DNA of 64,000 bases from Parasponia andersonii (lineage: Eukaryota > Streptophyta > Magnoliopsida > Rosales > Cannabaceae): positions 253,511 through 317,510 of the forward strand of contig JXTB01000263.1 of NCBI GenBank assembly GCA_002914805.1. The letters are read 5' to 3'. Shown here one piece after another: positions 48,755-60,640 of this stretch. Each line of letters opens with the position of its first letter. Within the stretch, counting starts at the first letter, position 1. Both the position numbers and the translations under genes were made by a program. The notes under the pieces are model-generated. The model saw only the letters and a program-made list of their open reading frames with translations. It was not told where the DNA came from and ran no database searches.

Positions 48755-49975
48755 TTAGTGTTTTTGCACAGAAGGGTATTGGTGTCGTTGATGTACCAAA
48801 TTAGCCTTTTGGAGTTGTTCATACATGGCCATACCCAACATTTTAGCTCCTAAAGGAATGCCACCACATTTTTCCAAAACTTCCCTCTTCAACTCCTCCT
48901 CATTCAAAGGACTAAAGCTCAACCCATCTTTCTCCACCGTGTCTTTAAAAATCTTCCAGCAACTATCACCATCCGAGAGGGGCAAAACGGGAATTAAACT
49001 CCCCTCATCCCCAATCATCCGTTTGGCTACACCTTCATTCCTGCTCGTGACTATCACCATTCCACCACTGCCCTTCGGTAACCCATATCCCAAACACTCC
49101 TCCCACCCTCCCTTCTCCTCGCCCAAGCAGGAACCCAACCGTCCGTACCACGGGTCCGTCTCTCTCGCGTCGTCGAGCACGATCAGGTACCTTTTCCCGA
49201 TCAATTCCAGGTGAAGCGCGCATACGAGCCCTCTGAGGCCGTGATCCTCCACAACCCGCTCGACCATCTCGCTCTCGACTCCGAGCGAGGCCAAGATCCG
49301 CCTCGCGAACGCGATCCTAGGGTTCCTCTTGTACTCTTCGTCGTGGAAGATTCCGGACGTGGAGGAGACCCAAGCCCTAGGCGAGAACCGACTCTTCACC
49401 TTTTCCATGTTGAACACCGTTTCGCAGAGCGTCGTTTTCCCGACTCCTTCCGCGCCGATGATGGCCGCCGCCTTGAATCGGCCGTCGTCCCTGAGGATCA
49501 ACCTCTCGAGTGACGAAAACTCTTGATCGAAGCCGTGAATCGTAGTTGTAGTAGTAGTTCCTCGCCGGGGAGTTTCAGCGGCTCCGCCNNNNNNNNNNNN
49601 NNNNNNNNNCGGTTTGGGGGTTTTAGGTAGCGCGAGCTCGAGCTCTGCTTTGATTTTGTAAAGCTTGGTTCTGATGCTGTTGATTTCCAGAAGCTCCCGA
49701 GGATAGTAGAAGCTGCGTTTCTTCTTGGATAGAATCTTGGCTTCGGTGAGCAGATCGTTGAGGAAGTAGAGCTTTTCCCTGATTGAAGTTGGATCCAGTG
49801 CTACTGGGTCTACAGCTGGTTGGGGTGGTGAGTTGAGAATCTGGTCGAGCAATTTCTGTACTGCTTGGAACTTGGTGAGCAATGGGATTTTGGAGGAGTT
49901 GGAGCTGCTGATGTTGTTGCTCTCGATGCCTTTCTGGAACTTATCCATAAGGTACTGTTCAATCTCCCCCGCCAT
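48755..49975 (-). CDS. LRR-less NB-ARC protein, single exon
   Basis: From the only in-frame ATG of the N-terminal part (GCCATGG context at 49975) the product is 406 residues, counting 7 unknown residues from a 21-base N run. Residues 1-120 are helical and coiled-coil-like without an obvious EDVID motif. A Thr-rich linker follows. The NB-ARC core has a P-loop GAEGVGKTT (about 174-182), kinase-2 YLIVLDD (263-269), a sensor-like VIVTSR (307-312) and a GLPL-type CGGIPLGAKMLG (370-381). It ends about 25 residues later: no ARC2/MHD region and no LRRs. The layout matches the short 'probable disease resistance' proteins such as Arabidopsis At5g45440/At5g45490 (about 350 residues). It probably binds ATP/ADP in immune signalling, perhaps as a helper or regulator; that is inference. 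GC content is clearly above its flanks. It has no introns. Confidence 0.85.
   Translation of the reverse strand: MAGEIEQYLMDKFQKGIESNNISSSNSSKIPLLTKFQAVQKLLDQILNSPPQPAVDPVALDPTSIREKLYFLNDLLTEAKILSKKKRSFYYPRELLEINSIRTKLYKIKAELELALPKTPKPXXXXXXXGGAAETPRRGTTTTTTIHGFDQEFSSLERLILRDDGRFKAAAIIGAEGVGKTTLCETVFNMEKVKSRFSPRAWVSSTSGIFHDEEYKRNPRIAFARRILASLGVESEMVERVVEDHGLRGLVCALHLELIGKRYLIVLDDARETDPWYGRLGSCLGEEKGGWEECLGYGLPKGSGGMVIVTSRNEGVAKRMIGDEGSLIPVLPLSDGDSCWKIFKDTVEKDGLSFSPLNEEELKREVLEKCGGIPLGAKMLGMAMYEQLQKANLVHQRHQYPSVQKH
49589..49609. other. Assembly gap inside the NB-ARC gene
   Basis: 21 N, a multiple of three, so the open frame continues through it. The gap falls in the low-complexity linker before the P-loop. 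Its true length is unknown. Confidence 0.95.
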
Positions 49976-50786
49976 GGCTAATAACACTATAAGCTCTGCA
50001 ATGCGACTAAACTAGTGGTGACCAATATCTATAGATGGAAGCTTTGAATTGGGTTTTCTCTTTGTTTATTGACTGAAATTTCGATACAAATTTTTTTTCC
50101 CTATTAATTTTGATATTATTCAAATCAGAGTTGAGGAGACTGGAGACAGTTGACTGACTTTTCTTGATTGCATATTGGTGAGAAATATTTGGTTATATGC
50201 CCTTTCTTAAAATCTGACATTCTTATTTATTTATTTATTTTTTTTAAATCTTTTTGCTGAACACTATTGGTTCAGTCAGACAGCTCAACTGGCTAATCGA
50301 GTTTAACGGAAATTTTAACCGACTTGTGATTTCCAAGCTGGAAAATAGCGATTCTAGACTTGAATTCATCATTTTGTTTCTTTGAGTTCGATTTAAATCT
50401 TTCAAATATGAAAATCTAAACATGATTTTATCTTACCTAAACATCAAATTTTGATTTTTTATGAAAAATTTATGATAATTTTAAAATTTTTGAGGAAATG
50501 GCCTAATTGGAAATATGAAAGTTTCATTAAATGGAAGACTATTGAATTAATTTTCACTTTTAAAAATTATGATTTAATAAAAAAAAGTCATTTAAGATTA
50601 GATAACTAAATTGTTGGATCGGTGACGTCTGTTTTGAAGACTCTTCTTTTTCCCCTTAAAAGAAACAAAGAAGAACAAATAGGGATATAAATTCTTAATT
50701 TTCTATATAGGTTTTCCTAAAAAAATAAAAGAGTTTCTATTTAGATAATATCATGCTAAATTTAACATGAATTTTTTGGGCTGTGC

Positions 50787-50822
<36 letters not shown>

Positions 50823-51032
50823 TAAAAGAAGTATTATTTTAAATATTATTTTTTTTTTGCTATTAATTCTTATTATTTCAATTATCCAAATACCCATTCT
50901 AAAAACTATTTCACTTACTAATTTTCAGTTACTTGTATTACACATAAACAAAAAAATTGTAGATCGAATTTTATTCTATCAAAAATTGTAAATTGAATTT
51001 TATTCTATCATTAATTTTAATTGACAGTAATT
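49976..51032. other. NB-ARC gene promoter side and AT-rich DNA
   Basis: It holds the 5' flank of the minus-strand NB-ARC gene, then AT-rich sequence with an (AT)n tract at about 50790-50820. No other gene was seen. Confidence 0.5.
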
Positions 51033-51154
51033 TAGCAAAGATAGATTTGTAAAAAAATTAATGAAGAAGTATATATATATATATGCATTGAATTAGCAAA
51101 GATAGATTTGTAAAAAAATTAATGAAGAAGTATATATATATATATGCATTGAAT
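51033..51154. repeat. Perfect 61-bp tandem duplication
   Basis: The unit TAGCAAAGATAGATTTGTAA... (51033-51093) is repeated without visible change at 51094-51154. It includes an (AT)n run and GCATTGAAT. Confidence 0.9.
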
Positions 51155-51309
51155 TTTTGCAATATTGTGAAAACACGTTATGTTTAAAATAGTAACAATA
51201 TTGTGAATTATATCACACGCTAAAATTTAGCATGTGTTATTCTTTGTGATATATTTGGCATAACAAATAACGCATGCTAAAAATTATACTAAATATAACA
51301 TGTCATTAA

Positions 51310-51987
51310 AGCATCTCCAATAAATGTGCTAAATGTCATACGAATGCTAAATTTTAGCATTGGGTGGAAGAATAGGTTTCCAATAGTGTGTTATGTTTGA
51401 CATAGTTTTTAGCATATGTTATGTGTTGTGTCAAATATAGCATAGAGAATAACATATGTTAAATTTTAGTATGTGATTCTATTTACAATATTGCCACTAT
51501 TTTTAAATGTAAATATTTCAATGTTTTACAATATTATCAAAATTTAATGTATTTATATAAAATCTTTTATAAAATTTTATTTAGAAGTTTATCCTTATTA
51601 AATTATAATCAATTAGAATAATAGGAAAATAGTTTTTTTTTAAATAATTTTTCCCTATTGACTAGTTTGTTCATTTATGTAGAATATGAGTAATTCTAAA
51701 TTAAAAGATGGAGTTAATTTTTATAATGAGTAATTGATTAATAAAATAATAAAAGTTAATAGTAAAAAAATGTATTTTATATATAAAAATAATGTTTAAA
51801 ATACAAAATATCATTTTTTTAGCATGTACACAGTATAACAAAATTTAAAAAGTGTATGCTAAATTTGACATTAGCATACCTTTCTTTTTTGGCATAAGGC
51901 ATCGAAGATGGTCTTAGAAGGTCAGATTTTAGCCAATGCTAAACTTTAGTATAAGCATAATACGTAGTATGCCCTTGGAGATGTTCT
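51310..51987. mobile_element. MITE-like element, about 0.68 kb, PIF/Harbinger-like ends
   Basis: The left end reads AGCATCTCCAAT. The right end in reverse complement reads GAACATCTCCAAGG. GCATCTCCAA ends are typical of Tourist-type MITEs. The inside is rich in GCTAAA/TTTAGC words near both ends and has no open frame. Confidence 0.5.
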
Positions 51988-52879
51988 GAGATATTTATCC
52001 TTCGAATTATGTTGAACGTCTCAGAGTATACTCTTAACTATTAAAATTATTTACTTGTCCTCCAAACCATTAAAAATATTAGTTTTGTCACATAAAACAA
52101 TACATATAGTAATTTTAAAAAGAGGAATGGTAGTTTTGCACTCTCTTAATCTCACGGCTTAACATGTAGATTTCACTATAATTTATTATATAATTGAATT
52201 GTTAAATTGAATAGTATCTACATACTAAGTAGTGAGATTCAACATTTTAAAAAGAGTTTCTATTGAAGACTCAAATGTATATTTAAAATTTTTTTCCAAA
52301 AGAATATATATATTTAGGATTGATATTATAGTAAAACTATAAAATGTTTGAAACTAAAATTAGTAAAAATATAGGTTTAAGCAATAAAGATGAATCTTTT
52401 GGCAATTCTAGGCATATATAGACAACATACATACTTACGAGAAAAATTTGCAAATAAATTTGTGGATAGCTCTTATGTACTTGGTGCACATGTTGGTAAC
52501 TTTAGGGTATCTTCAACCCTCTACACCAAAATAGTAGAACTTTTACTTCATTTTGGCATAACTTTCATATCAAATTGTAACTTCATCTTCATTCCATTAC
52601 ACCATTTCTAACACACACAAAATTCCTTATATATTCCTTTTTATCTACTTTCTATATAACTTTTTTCTATTCCCCACTATGGTCTATTTCACCAATAATG
52701 CTTATATACAAATTTTTTTCACGTATTGATCCAATAATATATTTTATTATTTAAAAAAATTGTAGAAAATAATAGATTAATTAATTATATTTTATTAACT
52801 AAAATTACCAATTTATATAATTAATATATTATTTAAAAAGAGTTTACATTAAGAAAAGTTTACAATGAGCCCAAAACAT
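51988..52879. other. AT-rich DNA with a possible Harbinger terminus near 52506
   Basis: TTAGGGTATCTTCAACCCTC at 52502-52521 resembles a PIF/Harbinger end preceded by its TTA target. It would be the left end of the transposase relic that follows, but I found no matching right end. Confidence 0.35.
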
Positions 52880-54406
52880 TTCATTTAATAATTAAACATA
52901 AACACAAATATGAAAAATAGATATTGATGTTTATTTAACCATCTGAATTAGTATACTCCTCTACAAATGGTTAGTTACTGCATTATGAAGCGTAATGTGA
53001 ATATCTTTATCCTTGACTTGTCTATGATGAATCATAAATTGATTAAATCTTATATTTTCATCTACTACTATTTCTATTTCTGAGTTGGCGCTTTTTGAAT
53101 TAGTGCATCAAGATTATGTTCATCATCGACTATCATATTGTGCACAGTAATGTGCATAGTCATTATGTCATGTAACACATTTTTATTCCAAAAATGTATT
53201 GGTCCTGCTACAATTGTAAACTATGATTAGAGAACTCTGAAGGCACATTCTACATGCAATCTGTTTCATGGAAAAATATTTTTCTTCCAACCTTGTTACT
53301 AGTGAATAGTTTCCACAATAGTAGATCATTTTGGATTTATACAGTCAGCTAAATAATAATCCACGTTGTACCTTTTTCCTTGAATAATATAATTAGCAGA
53401 ATGAGCAATACCTTCAATTATATTAGAAAAAAGATAGGATGACTCTAAGATATTGATAACATTGTTCGTATCTAGCATGCCAAAATATATGTGTCATTTT
53501 TAAAGATCATAGTCCACTATAGCTCCGAGAATCAACAAATAAGGAGTTGGCAGCTCCGAGAATCAACAAATAAGGAGTTGGCAGCGTTTCAAGCTAGGAG
53601 TTGAACCAAGGTTGTTATTCCGGACTTAGAGATAGTATTTCCGAAGTATGATACGAAATAGGAAGGAATAGAATAAAGGGAATAGTTGGAAGCTCAAGAG
53701 CAAGAGTCACTGTAGTTGCTATATCCAGGGAATAGTTGGTGACCCATTACTGCCTGTATATGGTCCAACCCATGGTATTGGATGATTTTTCCACTTCCAA
53801 TGCATACAATCTAGAATGCCCAATATTCTATGAAAACCACATTTTTGACAAACATTTAGTAGCTTGGCAACGTCGCTACCGGTAGGTATTCTTAGATACC
53901 GCTCTATAAATATCTCCACCATAGCACGACAAAATCTCTTCGTACTTTCAATTGTCATTGACTTGGCTATTTTAATGTACTTGTCTATAGTATCTACCGG
54001 TAAATCATATGTCAATATCCTGGGATACAACTGTTACTTTCTATAAAGTTGACAATCCTTCTACTAAGTCCATCACTTTATTGTTGGAAATAGTTGCCAT
54101 GATCTTTGACTGCATCAACAATACAAAAGAATAGACTTCGAGACATTTGTTATCGACTGTGAAACATAACATCATTGTAGAATGGGTTCTCAACAAAATA
54201 ATCATTGAATAAATGGTGATCCTTGATTTTCCAGACACGATAAATAATTACATGACTAGGAATCGAGCCATTGTGGGTCCCTTGGTTATTTTGTTAATTT
54301 TACAAATATAGTAAGGATTATGTTATTGTTAACAATCATCTGATGTATCGCTTCTTTTGCTGCATTAATCCCTGTCATATTATTCATCATTAATGAATCA
54401 TTGTCT
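52880..54406 (-). mobile_element. PIF/Harbinger transposase relic, left arm of a palindrome
   Basis: A 104-codon minus-strand frame (53719-54030) encodes MYPRILTYDLPVDTIDKYIK... ILGILDCMHWKWKNHP, the region around the first catalytic Asp of DDE_Tnp_4/Harbinger transposases. C-terminal sequence (VLHDIMTMHITVHNMIVDDE-like, about 53120-53190) follows after an inserted stretch of about 200 bp at 53.52-53.72 kb. The start is not a clean ATG gene, and stops and frame changes break the rest. The same sequence occurs inverted at 59335-60640. It is interrupted upstream by a solo LTR (54407-57121). Confidence 0.8.
53521..53582. repeat. Perfect 31-bp tandem duplication
   Basis: The unit starting AGCTCCGAGAATCAACAAAT occurs twice head to tail, at the edge of the sequence inserted into the left Harbinger arm. 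Confidence 0.9.
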
Positions 54407-57121
54407 GTAACACCCCTTAGTTTAACCATATTGTCATATACAGTCAAACTATGAAGTATTATTCTTTCTTAAACATTATCTTTTGTTTTGATAAAAAGGT
54501 GGGCAAATTTTTTTTTTTGAACTTTCTAGAACTTTAGGACAAAAGCAACTACATGCCATTTCTTGTTAAAAGTGTCTTTACAAAATGTACACTCAAAAAA
54601 GATTTTCACCAGTCGATTTTGCCATCAGCAGTAATATTTACATTACACCAAAATATCTCAAAATAAAAAATGTCGTCTACAGGTCAAGCTCGTCTACATC
54701 TGTATGATCATGGCGACAAAAGGCAAGCCAGACAACCAGTTAGTCAATACCAAAATGTGCCTCCTCATCTGCATCATAAGACTAAAATGAGCTAAAACTC
54801 AGTAAGTAAAAACTATGCATGCTTATGTATGCTTAAAAATCTCGTAAAGTTCCCATTGTACCGTTTTCTTTCTTAAACATTTTAGTTCATGTATTTTCCT
54901 TAAAACTTATTCATAATTGGGCCCCTTAGAGCATTGCTAGTCCCGTAAGTCGATAGGCCATGATAACATTGGGCGGAAACTCTGGCCAAGAGTAAAAATA
55001 AGGTGCGACCGTCGTGTGAGGTTTTTGAAAACTCCTTCCCTCATCAAAGAGGCATCCCACACCGCGCTAATATTGTCCTGCTTCAACAAGACACATCATA
55101 AGATCCGCAAGTCCCGTTTCAACGGGAGAGTCTGCATCAACAGACTTACCTACCCAGCTCCGATAGACTAGCAATTGCCATTAAAACTTATCTTATAAAA
55201 TTGGTACAACGGTACTCACTTTTATATATTCTGTAATGAAATTCTCAATTTGCATTGAAGACGTGCCATGCATATGCCATTTTGTAACTTTCAAGAATAA
55301 GTAAATTTCACATAATAACATCTTCCATGTAATTCTTGTGATACAGTTGTAAGTCTTTACTTACCTCGTGTCTTGAATAGAAACTGATAGTGGAAAGGGT
55401 CAATATCCTCTAGAGATTGGTGTGCTAATTACCTGTCATAAATTACTATTATTCAAGGTGCACATTTTACAAAAGAATGCATTAAGATATTTGAACAATA
55501 CCGAAATCAAAACTTTCACCAATTTAGGAAACTTAATCTTAAAATGACTCAGGAGTATATAAATCACTTAAGGTACTTGGTAGTCAATAACTAGCATTGA
55601 AAAACTGTTCAAAAGTATTTAAAATATGAATGCTAGTTTATTAGCACAAAATGATTCAAAATGGCACATAATTTTGTAAAAACAAGTTCATTTGCTCCTA
55701 AATGGTGCCATTTCATTTTAAAAACATTTGGACAGCACCTCCCCTATTTTAGGGACAATCCCACATGATTAAAATCATGGTTTTAAACCTGAAATAACAA
55801 TTAACAATTCAATTCCCACATATACACATCAAACAGGATCACTTGGAATGGCATAAGCACATTTGCACTTTTTTTTTCGGTTTAAACAACATTTAAAACC
55901 ACTTTTACACTTATGTGTCATCACAACCAGCCACCAAATGAGTGTAAGAAATAATAGAATAAATAAAATATACACTCCAAGTTTAAGAAATCAGATTACA
56001 AATATATAATTTAATCTACCACAATTGAAAAAAACTTAATTCCATAAATAGCAAACTTTGGGACTTTAGATCTAACTCTAATCCTCCACTTAAATTCTAT
56101 GTTTCAAGCAATATATAAGGTTCCTAGGACCATCATTCATCAATTAATAGCTTAGGTTTAAGGGCTGAAATAAAGGAAATTCATTACAAATTCAAAATCC
56201 TACTTAAATCTTACCTTGACTAGTTTGGGTCTTTGCTAGACTTCTTGTCTTCTATCTCCACCAAGCTGATTTCCAAAGCTTAGAAATAGATTTTTGAACT
56301 TAATAGGACCTGAAGAAACAAATATTTAAGTGGGAACAACTAGAGAATTGAAATTATAGGCAAAGACCTAGAAAGAAGAATTAGTAGAACTACCTTGACT
56401 AGTTTTGACCTATCTTGTTTTCTAGAGCTCCAACTTGAGTTCTACCACTTGGAAACTCTTGGAGATGGTTAAGGGAAGTTGAGAGAAGACAAAAAAGGTA
56501 TTGGAGAGGCTCAGGTCGTGGCTGGAGAGAAAGGGAAAGCAAATGACCAGATTTGGTCAAAAATCAATACTTAAAGGCTAAGAAAAGGTATAACTTAAAT
56601 TCTAAGGGGTATTTTAGGTATTTTGCTCATTACCTTCCATGTGTCAAGCTCTAAAACATCCTTAGCATACTTACCACGTTGCTGGTCAATCCTATACACC
56701 CAAGTGTAGACCAAAATAGTGAAACCTAGCTTAGAAAGTGAAATCTAGTCATACTTTGACTTATGATCCTATATGGCCAATCTTATTCTAATTTGGTGGA
56801 ACCTAGCCCCATAACCAATCATTAAGCATACAAATAAGTCAATTACACTCCAATTAACAATGCAAACATAGTATTACTTTCATAATTATATTCTTTGTTC
56901 TTTTAGCACACCGAGCTTTCTCTCTCTGAGGGTATTGAACCTTTACACTGCATTGGGACACTTCGACAGTTATTAGTGTAATAACATGTATGTAAATGCA
57001 CATAACATAATGAATGAGTATGTTGCTACAAAACTAGTATTAAAGACTTCTAGATGCCTAATATGCAATTAGAACATATTTATTATTGGCTTAATATGCA
57101 TGTGAGAATCTTGGGCACCAC
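54407..57121 (-). mobile_element. Solo LTR, about 2.7 kb, inserted in the palindrome
   Basis: It begins TGTAACACCCC and ends GGGCACCACA, flanked by an exact 5-bp duplication ttgtc (54402-54406 and 57122-57126). The long LTR and, on the minus strand, the GGGGTGTTACA end suggest a Ty3/gypsy chromovirus-type LTR in minus orientation. No gag or pol domain is inside. The left-arm sequence lines up with the right arm of the palindrome on both sides of this insertion, so it came later. Confidence 0.8.
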
Positions 57122-57126
57122 ATTGT

Positions 57127-59334
57127 CGTTGTTTGAAGAGGAAGTGGAATTTAAGGAAAAAGATGGACCTCTAATATTGAAATTCATTTTCAAAAAGAAG
57201 AAAATGTTTAAGTTTGTTTTGAAAAGCTAAACAAAAGGAGAAGTTTTGTTTAAAACAAAAATTAAGGATTGTAAGTCATATCATATTTAGTATGCTATTT
57301 ATAGCAAATCAATGACATTATCTTATAACAGTTCAAAAATTATTCTGATGATTAAAGATGGTGATGAAATCCATCCAACGAATTTGTTTGAGTAGTCCAG
57401 ATTTTCTTATCTAGATGCATTAGAGAAAGTGTAAAGATGAAAATATTCTTATCAACACTTCACCACATCTAATTTCTTATCTGGATGCATTAGAGCAAGC
57501 ATCTATCTAATAAGTATTAGGGAAAGTATAAAGTTGATAAGATTCCTATCAATATTTTACCAAGTTCAATTGCTTAGTTGAATACATTGAAGCAAGTGTC
57601 TATCTAATAAGTATTGTGGAAAGTATAAAGTTAATAAAATTCTTATCAACACTTCACTAAGTCAAATTTCTTAGCTAGTTGTATTGGAGCAATTGTCTAT
57701 NNNNAGTATTGGAAAAAGTGGAAAACTGATAAGATTCTTATCAATATTTTACCAAGTCCAATTTTTTAGCTGGATGCATTGGAGCAAGTGTCTATCTGAC
57801 AAGTATTGGGAAAAGTGTAAAGCTAATAAGATTCTTATCAAACTTCACAAAGTCAAATTTCCTAGATGAATGCTTGCAGCAAGTGTCCATCTGACGAGTA
57901 TTGGGGAAAGTGTAAGGCTGATAATATTCTTATCAATACTTCACCAAATCCAATTTCTTATTTGGATGCATTAAAGTAAGTGTCTATCTAACGAGTATTG
58001 GGAAAAATATAAAGTTGATAAAATTCTTATTAATACTTCACAAAATCCAATTTCTTAGTTGGACTCACTGGAGTAAGTGTTGATAAAATTGTGACTCTAC
58101 ACGCTAGATAGATGAAGTGTAGGTAAGTCATTGGACTTACCAATACTCATCAGATAGACACTTGATGAAGTCTAATTGACCTTATGCTTACTCTACTGAA
58201 CTTAACTAAGAAATTGGACTTAGTGAAATATTGATAAAAATCTAATTTCATACCCACACTTAATCTATATGATAGGTAGGCTTAAATTCTTATCAACACT
58301 GCTCTAATACATCTAGCTAATAAATTGGACTTAGTGAAGTGTTGATTCCTTAATACTCACCAGATGGTCACTTACACCAATGCATCTAGCTAAGAAGTTG
58401 GATTTGTTGAAGTATTTATAAAAATTTTATCAGCTTTACACTTTTCTCGATATTTGTCGTATAAACATTTGTTCTAATACATCAAGCTAAGAAATTGGAC
58501 TTGGTGAAGTATTGATAAGAATCTTATCAACTTTAAACTATCCCTAGTACTCATTGGATAGAGACTTACTCCAATGCGTCAAGCTTAGAAATTAGATTTG
58601 GTGAAGTGTTGATAAAAATCTTATTAGCTTTACACTTTCCCAATAATCGTCAGATAGACACTTGCTCCAGTGCATCAGGCTAATCAAATTGGACTTGGTT
58701 GAGTGTTGATAAAAATCTTATTAGCTTTACAATTTCTTTCCCCAGTACCTGTTAGATAGATACTTCAATGCATCCAACTAAAAAATTGGACTTGGTGAAG
58801 TGTTGATAAGAATTTTATTATCTTTACACATTTTTTCCCCAATATTCATTAGATATGCACTTGCTACAATGCATCTGGCTAAGAAATTGGACTTGGTAAA
58901 ATGTTGATAAAAATTATATCAACTTTACTCTTTCCCCAATACTCGTTAGATAGACACTTGCTCAATGCATTGACATAAGAAATTTGATATGGTGAAATAT
59001 TGATAAGAATCTTATCTTCTTTACACTTTCTCCAATGTGTCTAGATAAGAAAATCTAAACTACTCAAACTAAACTATTGGATAGATTTCATCGTTATCTT
59101 TAATCGTTAGATTTGATTTTGAACTGTTACAACAAAATACCATTGATTTGTTATAAATAGCTTCCTTCATTATGATATGACTCACAATCCTTAATTGTTG
59201 TTTAAAAGAAAATCTTCTTTTTTTAGCTACCTTTTAAAAATAAACTTAGTCCTTTTCTTCATTTAAAAAATGAATTTCAATATTGGAGGTCCATCTTTTT
59301 TTTCCCATATTGCGCTTCCTCTTCCGAGGACGAC
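57127..59334. repeat. Inverted minisatellite: foldback core of the palindrome
   Basis: Units of about 105 bp lie head to tail in one orientation from about 57400 to 58080 and in the opposite orientation from about 58130 to 59050. Each unit contains GATAAGATTCTTATC, CCAAGTCCAATTTCTTAGCT, GCAAGTGTCTATCTGA and GAGTATTGGGGAAAGTGTAA. Outside the arrays, about 270 bp of non-repeated sequence is also mirrored (57127-57400 versus 59050-59334). Arm identity is roughly 75-85% by eye. A 4-base N run lies at 57701-57704. It encodes no protein. Confidence 0.85.
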
Positions 59335-60640
59335 AATGATTCATTAACAATGAAAAATATGGCAGGGATTAATGCAGCAGAAGAAGTAATACATCAGGTA
59401 GTCGCTAACAATAACACGATTCTCACTAAATATGTCAATCAACAAAACAACCAAGAAACTCATGGTGGCTCAAATCCTAGTCATCTAATTATCTATCGAG
59501 ATTAGACAACTGCGGATTGTAATTTGTTCAATGACTATTTTGCTGAGAACCCATGCTACTATGAAGTCATGTTTTGCCAATGATATCGAATGTTCGGAAG
59601 TTTGTTCGTTCATATCATTGATGTGGTCAAAGGCCATATCAACTATTTCCAACAAGGAAGTGATGGACTTAGTAGATTGGGATTATCAACTTTACAAAAA
59701 GTAACAGTTGTGTTCCAGATGTTGACATATGGTCTACTGATAGATGCTATGGACGAGTACATTAAAATAAGCAACTCAATGACAATTGAAAGTAAAATGG
59801 GATTTTGTCATACTATTATGGAGTTATCTGCAAAGCGGTATCTTAAAACACCTATCGCTAATGACATTGTCAGGCTACTCCATGTTAGTCAACCATGAAC
59901 GTTGGATAGTCTATAAATTTTATGTATTGGGAGTAGAAAAGTTATGCAACAACATGGTTGGACAATACACAAGTTATAATAGGTCATTAACTATTATTCT
60001 TGAAGCTATAGCAGACTATGATCTTTAAAATATGGCATGCATATTTTGGTGTGCCATGGACGAACAATGATATCAATGTTTTGGAGTTAGCCCTTCTTTT
60101 ATTCTAATCTAGTTCATGGTATTACTAATCCTTCTCATTATATTACGCAAGGAAATGAGTATAATATGGGTTGTTATTTAACTAATAGTACATACCCAAA
60201 ATAGTCTACTATTCTGCAAACTATTTACTAGCCAAAAGGTAAGAAAATATATTTTTCCAAAAAATAGGAAGCATGTAGAAAGGATGTAGAACGTGCCTTC
60301 GGAGTTCTCGAATGACAGTTTGTAGTTGTGGTAGGAGCATCACGTTTTTAAAACAAAAATGTGTTACATGACATAATAATTACATACATTATTATGCACA
60401 ATATGATAATTGAGGATGAATGTGATTTTGATACACAATTCAAGAAGCAAGGGAATCGCCAGCTCCAGAAGTAGAATTGGTAGTAGATGAAAATATAAGA
60501 TTTTATCAATTTATAGATCAAGGATAAAGATGCTCATATTGCGCTTTGTAATGCATTAGTTAATCATTTTTGGAAGAATATATCAATTCAGATTTTTAAA
60601 TGAACATCAATATTTATATTTCATATTTGTGTTTATTAGA
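59335..60640 (+). mobile_element. PIF/Harbinger transposase relic, right arm of a palindrome
   Basis: The plus-strand frame 59590-59898 (GLSRLGLSTLQKVTVVFQML, then KISNSMTIESKMGFC) is homologous to the left arm. Further on, the TIILEAIADYDL motif (second catalytic Asp region) ends in a stop at 60026-60028. A relic of the C-terminal region (ITYIIMHNMIIEDE-like, about 60370-60420) follows. Multiple stops and frame changes make it a pseudogene. Homology to the left arm fades near 60640 and no terminal inverted repeat was found there. Confidence 0.8.

Noticed and set aside
50270-50345. AGCTCAACTGGCTAATCGAG, similar to a tRNA A box
   Set aside because: No B box or acceptor stem follows at the right distance.
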